A stretch of DNA of 12,963 nucleotides. Source: Pedobacter schmidteae. GTDB lineage: Bacteria > Bacteroidota > Bacteroidia > Sphingobacteriales > Sphingobacteriaceae. Positions within the stretch are counted from its first letter, which is position 1, and every line of letters begins with the position of its first letter. A program made the translations under genes and the position numbers. The stretch is from the NCBI GenBank assembly GCA_945906015.1, contig CAMDQV010000032.1, positions 1 to 12,963 on the forward strand. Direction: 5' to 3'. The notes beneath the pieces are model-generated. The model was not told the origin of the DNA. It made no database searches and saw only the letters and a program-made list of their open reading frames with translations. Shown piece by piece: positions 6,921-12,166 of this stretch.

Positions 6921-8462
6921 ATGCAAATAGATATCATTCCTACATTACAGAATCTTGGAATAAAGCATATTAATCTGTCATGCAGCACGGGCAAGCAGTG
7001 GAGCAGCAGCAATGTCCAACAGCGCACTGTCATAGTTTCGCCTGTTGATGGAAAAGAAATTGCCAGTATAAATTTTGCGAACGCTGAAGATTTTCAAAAT
7101 ACACTTGCTACAGCAGAAGCTGCCTTTAAACTATGGCGTACCTGGCCCGCTCCAAAAAGGGGTGAAATCATCCGGCAACTTGGTGATGCCCTTCGCCAAA
7201 ATAAAGAAGACCTAGGTAAGTTGGTTAGTTATGAGATGGGTAAAAGCTTACAGGAAGGCTATGGTGAGGTACAGGAGATGATCGACATCTGCGATTTTGC
7301 ACTTGGATTATCGCGTCAGCTATACGGCCTGACCATGCATTCTGAGCGACCAGCACATCGTATGTATGAGCAATGGCATCCCATGGGTGTTGTAGGAATT
7401 ATTTCAGCGTTCAACTTTCCGGTGGCGGTTTGGGCATGGAATGTAAGTCTTGCTCTTGTTTGCGGCAACGTTTGCATTTGGAAACCGTCTGAGAAAACTC
7501 CGCTAACTGCCATTGCCTGTCAGCATATCATCCAAAAAGTATTTGAAGCTAATGATGTTCCTGAAGGCACGTCGTGCCTGCTCATTGGCGACCGTAACAT
7601 TGGAGAGCTAATGAGCCATGATAAACGCATCGCGCTATTATCGGCAACCGGATCAACCCGTATGGGAAAAGCCGTGGGTGCAGCAGTGGGAGCCCGTTTA
7701 GGACGTAGTTTATTGGAACTTGGCGGAAACAATGCGATCATTATATCTAAAGATGCCGACCTAGAAATGTCGCTAGTTGGGGCGGTATTCGGAGCGGTTG
7801 GAACTGCCGGACAAAGATGTACCTCCACACGAAGGTTGATTATTCACGAAAGTGTTTATGATACCTTCAGAGATAAACTTATAAAGGCTTACGGGCAATT
7901 AAAAATCGGAAATCCGCTGGATGAAAATAATCATGTTGGTCCGCTTATCGATCAAGATGCAGTAAAAAGCTACCTCAGCTCGATTGAAAAATGTAAGAAA
8001 GAAGGTGGGAATTTTGTTGTTGAAGGCGGAGTACTTGAAGGTGTTGGTTACGAATCAGGATGCTATGTAAAACCATGCATCGCAGAAGCTAAAAACGATT
8101 TTCAGATTGTACAGCATGAAACTTTTGCACCCATTCTTTACCTAATGAAATACAAAACGCTCGATGAAGCCATATCGATGCAAAACGATGTCCCTCAAGG
8201 ACTTTCATCGGCTATTATGACGCTGAACCTGCGTGAAGCAGAGCAATTCTTAGCCCATGCCGGATCAGATTGTGGTATTGCAAATGTAAATATCGGGACT
8301 TCCGGAGCAGAAATTGGTGGAGCATTTGGCGGTGAGAAAGATACAGGTGGCGGACGAGAATCTGGATCTGATGCATGGAAAGCTTATATGCGTCGTCAAA
8401 CTAATACGATCAATTATTCGGATAAATTGCCGCTAGCACAGGGGATTAAATTTGATCTTTAA
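6921..8462 (+). CDS. ALDH7-family aldehyde dehydrogenase (aminoadipate semialdehyde dehydrogenase-like)
   Basis: A 513-residue NAD(P)-dependent aldehyde dehydrogenase of the antiquitin (ALDH7A1) group. Family members oxidise alpha-aminoadipic semialdehyde (piperideine-6-carboxylate) in lysine breakdown. Counted from the chosen start, catalytic residues are N165 in SAFNFP, E266 in LELGGNN and C300 in GQRCTSTRR. The C-terminal GGAFGGEKDTGGGRESGSD followed by KAYMRRQTNTINYS is characteristic of ALDH7. The in-frame ATG at 6876 would add 15 residues; 6921 is preferred because homologues begin about ten residues before LGIK and the leader ahead of it is A/T-rich in the usual Bacteroidota style. ATG 6891 is a third option. 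It is monocistronic, with no other lysine gene nearby. A hairpin starts 2 bp after the stop, and a relic of a similar gene end lies 0.8 kb downstream. Confidence 0.94.
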   Translation: MQIDIIPTLQNLGIKHINLSCSTGKQWSSSNVQQRTVIVSPVDGKEIASINFANAEDFQNTLATAEAAFKLWRTWPAPKRGEIIRQLGDALRQNKEDLGKLVSYEMGKSLQEGYGEVQEMIDICDFALGLSRQLYGLTMHSERPAHRMYEQWHPMGVVGIISAFNFPVAVWAWNVSLALVCGNVCIWKPSEKTPLTAIACQHIIQKVFEANDVPEGTSCLLIGDRNIGELMSHDKRIALLSATGSTRMGKAVGAAVGARLGRSLLELGGNNAIIISKDADLEMSLVGAVFGAVGTAGQRCTSTRRLIIHESVYDTFRDKLIKAYGQLKIGNPLDENNHVGPLIDQDAVKSYLSSIEKCKKEGGNFVVEGGVLEGVGYESGCYVKPCIAEAKNDFQIVQHETFAPILYLMKYKTLDEAISMQNDVPQGLSSAIMTLNLREAEQFLAHAGSDCGIANVNIGTSGAEIGGAFGGEKDTGGGRESGSDAWKAYMRRQTNTINYSDKLPLAQGIKFDL

Positions 8463-8464
8463 AC

Positions 8465-8495
8465 TGCTAACGCGCGCGTGTCGCGCGTGCCAGCA
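8465..8495. repeat. GC-rich CGCG palindromic repeat, copy 2 (hairpin after ALDH stop)
   Basis: A symmetric imperfect palindrome beginning 2 bp after the dehydrogenase stop codon. TGCT (8465-8468) pairs with AGCA (8492-8495), and CGCGCG (8473-8478) pairs with CGCGCG (8482-8487) around a TGT loop. The two A/C mismatches become G-U pairs when read from the minus strand. It is the most complete member of the family seen also at 2911-2936 and around 9290. It could stabilise or end the dehydrogenase mRNA, but it lacks a following T-run. Confidence 0.7.
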
Positions 8496-8553
8496 CAGAA
8501 TTAAAGGGAGGGGGTGGTTTTTAATTTTAGTGTTGAGAAACATCAAGCTTAGG

Positions 8554-8590
8554 AAAGTGCTTGGTGTTACCCACCAAGCATTTTATAATT
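8554..8590 (+). terminator. Rho-independent-type terminator downstream of aldehyde dehydrogenase
   Basis: A perfect 9-bp stem, TGCTTGGTG (8558-8566) with CACCAAGCA (8572-8580), and a 5-base loop, extended by AAAG pairing with the following TTTT. The T-rich tail TTTTATAATTT follows on the plus strand. It lies about 95 bp after the dehydrogenase stop and fits as its transcription terminator. Confidence 0.6.
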
Positions 8591-8610
8591 TCATTCCGCT
8601 CATAGCCGCG

Positions 8611-8760
8611 GGGGCTTAGTTCTTTTTCTGTAGCAAAAAAGAACCAAAACGCTACCGCTGCGCCTGCTGCTATGGAAGGTTCTGCGAGGGCTGGGACTGT
8701 AATTGCCGCACCAGTCAAGGCGGGAGGAACGGTTATTAAAGGTCTGTGCTAGCGTGGCGG
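8611..8760. repeat. GC-rich intergenic segment with inverted repeat, probable repeat element
   Basis: A GC-rich block opening with GTTCTTTTT (8619-8627) and AAAAAGAAC (8636-8644), a perfect 9-bp inverted repeat with an 8-base loop. Both strands give short alanine-rich translations with no family resemblance. Similar 'aaaaaagaaccaaaac' blocks recur in Bacteroidota intergenic DNA, from general knowledge; only one copy is in this window, so repeat status is an inference. Confidence 0.35.
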
Positions 8761-8832
8761 ATAAAAATAATTGTGCTTTACTTTCATAACCATATTAAGC
8801 GGTATTGCTGGCCTGCCGGTAGGTAGGACACG

Positions 8833-8920
8833 TGCATAGCGATTTTAAAAAATAAATTTCAATCAAAATCTAATGTCATCCCGAAACCCGCCCTTCAGCA
8901 GGTGAGGGACCTTCATAAAA
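8833..8920 (+). repeat. Interspersed ~88-bp repeat, copy 2
   Basis: Second copy of the element at 2793-2881, same orientation. The 47-bp core is 8874-8920. The internal hairpin here is CCCGC (8887-8891) with GCAGG (8898-8902): one C/A mismatch on this strand that becomes a G-U pair on the other. It is directly followed by the 16-bp palindrome AAATTCGTACGAATTT, which copy 1 lacks. Confidence 0.75.
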
Positions 8921-9063
8921 TTCGTACGAATTTATTTAAAACCTATTTGAATAAAAAAGCAATGCTGCGCAAGCACTACTATTCCTTTCTTTTAAAAGCC
9001 AAATAAAACAAAAATCTATCTTTTCCTTCTAGGAATACCACCGGAAAAAATAGAGTCAGATCA

Positions 9064-9104
9064 CGCGCGTGCCGCGCATGCTCTAACTAGACACTGGATG
9101 CCTA
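9064..9104 (+). repeat. 41-bp direct repeat, unit A
   Basis: Identical to unit B (9292-9332) at 37 of 41 positions. Starts with a CGCG palindrome (cgcgcgt then cgcgcatgct) and continues through ctaactagacact to tgccta. This tail is absent from the other CGCG copies, so units A and B form their own subfamily. Confidence 0.75.
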
Positions 9105-9150
9105 GAAAATTTATGCTAAAATTAACCTGTAATTTCCTTATCCGACATAC

Positions 9151-9233
9151 CTCTGCGTCTCTGCGAGAAAATCATTAAATACAATTATTGAATCTCATAC
9201 AAATTAAATAGGAGCTCTCGCAAAGACGCAAAG
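9151..9233. repeat. Inverted repeat of the 'cgcaaagacgcaaag' type
   Basis: Left arm CTCTGCGTCTCTGCGAGA (9151-9168) and right arm TCTCGCAAAGACGCAAAG (9216-9233) are complementary at 16 of 18 positions around a 47-base AT-rich loop. The two mismatches are C/A on the plus strand and become G-U pairs in minus-strand RNA. The motif resembles dispersed 'ctttgcgtctttgcgagaa' repeats known from many Bacteroidota genomes. A third partial unit (gacgcc) follows the right arm and abuts the aldehyde dehydrogenase relic. Confidence 0.65.
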
Positions 9234-9239
9234 ACGCCA

Positions 9240-9284
9240 AAAGCCTTTATGGGTAGTCAAACTAATAAAATTAATTATTCAGAT
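9240..9284 (+). pseudogene. Relic of an ALDH7 aldehyde dehydrogenase 3' end
   Basis: These 45 bases align without gaps to 8379-8423 near the end of the intact dehydrogenase gene, with 37 of 45 identical. In frame they read KAFMGSQTNKINYSD against KAYMRRQTNTINYSD, 11 of 15 residues identical, and several differences are silent (GCC/GCT, ATT/ATC, TCA/TCG). Both end up next to a CGCG repeat: the relic 1 bp past its GAT codon, the intact gene just after its stop. It is far too short to be functional. It probably remains from a tandem paralogue removed by deletion; the left boundary lies at the inverted repeat 9216-9239. Confidence 0.65.
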
Positions 9285-9285
9285 G

Positions 9286-9332
9286 TGCTGGCGCGCGTAT
9301 CGCGCATGCTCTAACTAGACACTAGGTGCCTA
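9286..9332 (+). repeat. 41-bp direct repeat, unit B, with CGCG palindrome copy
   Basis: Positions 9292-9332 match unit A at 37 of 41 bases. Extending left, TGCTGG (9286-9291) matches the inverted CCAGCA end of the CGCG copies at 2931-2936 and 8490-8495. A second small dyad, AGACAC (9317-9322) with GTGCCT (9326-9331), follows; unit A carries the same left arm but ATGCCT on the right. Confidence 0.7.
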
Positions 9333-9405
9333 ACAAAAATAAAATTCCAAACAGAATGATTTTGACTAACAATAAGTATAAATAAGACGGTTAAAACCAA
9401 TCATT

Positions 9406-10101
9406 TTAACTCACCAAAAGCTTATACCCTTTACCATGCACATTAATAATTTCTACTCTTGGGTCTTCTTTTAAATACTTACGCAATTTGCTCAGGAATA
9501 CATCCATACTGCGGCCATTGAAATAATTATCATCATGCCAAATAGATAATAAAGCCTCTTCTCTGGTTAAAACCTCATTTTTTTTCAGGCACAATAATCG
9601 AAGAAGTTCGGCCTCTTTGGTTGAAACCTTTTGCTGAGCATTTCCATTGGTTATCAGCTGAGCAGTATAATCGAACTTATAATTTCCGATCTCAAATTTT
9701 GAAGGAATAATAGAAGCTTCGGTCTTACCCGGCTCTGCTACTCTCTTCAGGAGGGCATTTATTCGCAAAAGTAGCTCCTCGATTCGGAATGGTTTAGTGA
9801 TATAATCATCGCCCCCCAAATTATATGCTTCAGCCTTATCTTCTATCATGGCCTTTGCAGTTGCAAAAATGATTGGAATAGTAGGGTTTATATGGCGTAC
9901 TTCTTTGCCGAGCGTAAATCCATCCTTTTTGGGCATCATCACATCAAAAATACAGATATCAAAATGCTCCCTGGTGAACGCACGGGAAGCCTCTTCTCCA
10001 TCATGACAAAGTACCACCTCAAATTTTCCCTTCAATTGAAGGTAATCTTTTAAAAGCATCCCCAGATTCGGGTCGTCTTCGGCTAATAAAATTCTTTTCA
10101 T
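9406..10101 (-). CDS. OmpR-family two-component response regulator
   Basis: A 231-residue DNA-binding regulator. Receiver domain (about 1-120): acidic pocket E8, D9, D10; phospho-acceptor D53 in FDVMMP; T81 and K103 in TKPF. The winged-helix DNA-binding domain follows (about 130-231), with EAELLRLL, LTREEALLSIW, the RSMDVFLSKLRKYL recognition-helix region and the C-terminal NVHGKGYKL wing. It starts 55 bp after the histidine kinase stop on the same strand, so the pair is almost certainly co-transcribed. A weak -7-like TAGTTTTT in the gap (10121-10128, minus) could give extra transcription. Its likely targets include the TTTAACA direct repeats at 12031-12058. Confidence 0.95.
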   Translation of the reverse strand: MKRILLAEDDPNLGMLLKDYLQLKGKFEVVLCHDGEEASRAFTREHFDICIFDVMMPKKDGFTLGKEVRHINPTIPIIFATAKAMIEDKAEAYNLGGDDYITKPFRIEELLLRINALLKRVAEPGKTEASIIPSKFEIGNYKFDYTAQLITNGNAQQKVSTKEAELLRLLCLKKNEVLTREEALLSIWHDDNYFNGRSMDVFLSKLRKYLKEDPRVEIINVHGKGYKLLVS

Positions 10102-10156
10102 ATGGAAATTCCGGAAAGGGAAAAACTAATTTGTTATAAATGAATTAAGGCCAAAC

Positions 10157-11989
10157 CTAGGCTCCTGATTTGAGAGGTAGACTGATCTCAAACTCAGAAC
10201 CCACATCTTTCTCACTTTTTACCTTGATCGTTCCATTCATGCGCTTAACTATATTATTCACATAACTCAAGCCCAACCCAAATCCCTTTACATCATGCAG
10301 ATTACCTGTTGGGATGCGGTAAAACTGGTCAAATATTTTTGAAAGCTGATCCTTGCTCATTCCTATCCCTTGATCAGCCACCCTGATGATCATATTCTTA
10401 CCTGAGCTAAAGGTACTGATCTTTATCTGTGGATTCGACGGACTGTATTTATTAGCATTGTCAAGTAAGTTGAAGATCACATTTGATAAATGCAGCTCAT
10501 CACCCATTACAATAGCCCGGTTTGCACTCAAATCAAGTTCAATGCTTGCATTGCGTTTTTGAAGCTGCAAAGACATGCTGTCAACTATGGCGGCAAGAAG
10601 ATCATTCATCTCAACTTCTTTATGCTCCAATTTCAGATCACCTTTTTCAATTTTTGCGATATTCAACACGCGTTCGATATGACTTCCCAGGCGAACGTTT
10701 TCATCATAAATTATATTGGCAAGCCGATCTATGCTTCTTTTATCTAAAGTAAGCTCGGAATCTTTCAATGCTTCACTAGCGATCATAATAGTTGCCACCG
10801 GAGTTTTAAACTCATGAGTCATATTATTGATGAAATCGGTTTTCATTTCAGAAATCTTTTTCTGCATCAGGATTGAGTGTATGGTATACCCGAAACTAAA
10901 GATCAGTACCAGTAATAAGCCGCCTGAAAGTCCCATCATGGCCGTCAGGTTTGAAAGAATAATATTATTCTTTTCCGGGAAAGTAATGGTCAGCATCCCT
11001 GAATCACGAATCATATCTTTAGGAAAAAGAGGCGTTTCATAACTATTGGCAGGCAAAAATTCAGACCGATTAGAAGCACGGATAAAAATAACAGAATCAC
11101 GCTTAGCCGATGTTAACGTATAATCATATTCACTAAAAATTGAAAGGTTTCTCAATTCAGCACGAAGCATTGAATCAAGTGTTTGTGGATGCACCCGTTT
11201 GTTCAGAGGAACATTAACTTCCCGGTACTCCTGATAAAGATCCTTGAATACTTCTTCTTTATTATCATTTCCATCTGCAAAATATTGCTTCACTTTCTGT
11301 ACAGTATTGTCTTTTTCAGGTCCAGATTCATTCCTTACTAAATTTTTCATTCTTGGCCTGGGAATAGTCCGTAAAAAAGTGCCCTCAATAGGATCGAAAA
11401 CGATATATTGAGTAACAGAATCTGGTAATACAGTATTGGAAGACAGTGGATTCTCATTAAAAGCTCTTGTAATGGTTCTTTGGGTTTGTTCATGGATCTG
11501 TCCAAAGGCATCTTCCACCTGAAGTACATCTACCCGAAAATTGTATTTAAGATCCTTCAACTCAGACTGGCTAACCACATCATTAAACGAAAGTATATTG
11601 GGATAACGTGCACGGAGTATGCTGTCTCTTAACCGAAAAATACTGTCGGCCACCCTTTGCTGTGTTAACAAATAATTGGCATCCGAAAGCCTTGGACTTT
11701 GCTTTCGAATTTTTCGGGGTCTTATAGGTACTGATACCAATTGGGGTATAACCTCAGAACTTACAGGTTTTGGAAGAGCAATAAATGCAGCTTTTTTTTC
11801 CAAAAAACTGTTCGCATCCCTTTTTGCCAGTCGATCTACTACATTATTAAGAGCTTCATGAACCGATTGATCAAACAAACGAGATTGTAACTGATAAGAT
11901 TGCCTGAAAAAATACCATTGCATGCCCATAACTCCAAGCAAGGCAATTGCCATTAATCCGATGATCAAACTGATACTTTTTCTTTGCAT
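10157..11989 (-). CDS. Sensor histidine kinase
   Basis: A 610-residue inner-membrane kinase. TM1 lies at about residues 7-27, a large extracytoplasmic sensor region at 28-345, and TM2 at about 346-370, followed directly by the HisKA domain. The H-box is FINNMTHEFKTPVA with H392; the N-box is NVIFNLLDNANKYSP (503-517); G1 is DQGIG (539-543) and G2 GFGLGLS (569-575). No HAMP, PAS or receiver domain was seen between TM2 and the H-box. The sensor region matches no fold I recognise; it is rich in charged residues and its ligand is unknown. It is the first gene of the kinase-regulator operon and is divergent from an exported protein gene across a 177-bp shared promoter region. Confidence 0.95.
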   Translation of the reverse strand: MQRKSISLIIGLMAIALLGVMGMQWYFFRQSYQLQSRLFDQSVHEALNNVVDRLAKRDANSFLEKKAAFIALPKPVSSEVIPQLVSVPIRPRKIRKQSPRLSDANYLLTQQRVADSIFRLRDSILRARYPNILSFNDVVSQSELKDLKYNFRVDVLQVEDAFGQIHEQTQRTITRAFNENPLSSNTVLPDSVTQYIVFDPIEGTFLRTIPRPRMKNLVRNESGPEKDNTVQKVKQYFADGNDNKEEVFKDLYQEYREVNVPLNKRVHPQTLDSMLRAELRNLSIFSEYDYTLTSAKRDSVIFIRASNRSEFLPANSYETPLFPKDMIRDSGMLTITFPEKNNIILSNLTAMMGLSGGLLLVLIFSFGYTIHSILMQKKISEMKTDFINNMTHEFKTPVATIMIASEALKDSELTLDKRSIDRLANIIYDENVRLGSHIERVLNIAKIEKGDLKLEHKEVEMNDLLAAIVDSMSLQLQKRNASIELDLSANRAIVMGDELHLSNVIFNLLDNANKYSPSNPQIKISTFSSGKNMIIRVADQGIGMSKDQLSKIFDQFYRIPTGNLHDVKGFGLGLSYVNNIVKRMNGTIKVKSEKDVGSEFEISLPLKSGA

Positions 11990-11996
11990 ACCATCA

Positions 11997-12024
11997 CAAA
12001 AATACGCAACATGCTCTATGTCAA
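11997..12024 (-). promoter_or_regulatory. Promoter of the histidine kinase operon
   Basis: On the minus strand, TTG (12022-12024, in TTGACA) is followed after 17 bases by TATTTTTG (11997-12004), a perfect match to the Bacteroidota -7 box TAnnTTTG. The spacing lies within the range reported for this phylum. The box ends 7 bases before the ATG, so the transcript would have a very short leader. Confidence 0.55.
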
Positions 12025-12030
12025 TTTACT

Positions 12031-12058
12031 TTTAACATATTTTAACAAAGCATTAACA
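12031..12058. promoter_or_regulatory. Three TTTAACA-like direct repeats, candidate OmpR-type binding site
   Basis: TTTAACA (12031-12037), TTTAACA (12041-12047) and ATTAACA (12052-12058), with starts 10 and 11 bp apart. Head-to-tail half-sites at one helical turn are typical of OmpR/PhoB-family regulators. The repeats end 20 bp upstream of the right-facing -7 box, occupying the place of the missing -33 element, and begin 6 bp beyond the left-facing TTG. Confidence 0.5.
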
Positions 12059-12078
12059 AAATCATTATAATCATTCTA

Positions 12079-12086
12079 TAGTTTTG
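12079..12086 (+). promoter_or_regulatory. -7 promoter box of the exported protein gene
   Basis: TAGTTTTG is a perfect TAnnTTTG match about 80 bp upstream of the ATG. No TTG is found 17-21 bp upstream; instead the TTTAACA repeats sit there, as expected for a promoter that needs an activator. Confidence 0.45.
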
Positions 12087-12166
12087 TCTAAAAAAATAGT
12101 TTAATCCGAATTAATTTTGATCAGACGTCGTTAATTTGATTTATGAATATTAAAAAGTAATAAATT

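Larger units (their letters stand above)
8463..9405. other. Non-coding repeat cluster
   Basis: A 943-bp stretch with no credible gene. In order it holds a CGCG palindrome (8465-8495), a terminator-like hairpin (8554-8590), a GC-rich segment with a 9-bp inverted repeat (8611-8760), an 88-bp interspersed repeat (8833-8920), a perfect 16-bp palindrome (8918-8933), an AT-rich inverted repeat (9015-9054), a 41-bp direct repeat (9064-9104 and 9292-9332), an inverted 'cgcaaag' repeat (9151-9233) and an aldehyde dehydrogenase relic (9240-9284). No transposase is present, so any mobile members would depend on factors elsewhere. Confidence 0.8.
11990..12166. promoter_or_regulatory. Shared bidirectional promoter region
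   Basis: This 177-bp AT-rich gap separates the divergent kinase and exported-protein genes. It contains a -33/-7 promoter pointing left, a -7 box pointing right, and three TTTAACA-like direct repeats between them. The leader of the right-hand gene, about 80 bases, lies at 12087-12166. Confidence 0.6.

Noticed and set aside
8527..8718. Minus-strand 63-codon open frame rich in alanine
   Set aside because: It overlaps the terminator-like hairpin and the GC-rich inverted-repeat block, has no family resemblance and no promoter or leader; its codons are explained by the repeat DNA.
9151..9233. Possible CRISPR-like repeat pair
   Set aside because: The two arms are inverted, not direct, only two units exist with one spacer-like loop, and no cas gene is present.
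8463..9405. Insertion sequence or integrated element
   Set aside because: No transposase or integrase fragment, no terminal inverted repeats spanning the region and no clear target duplication; the parts look like separate small repeats.
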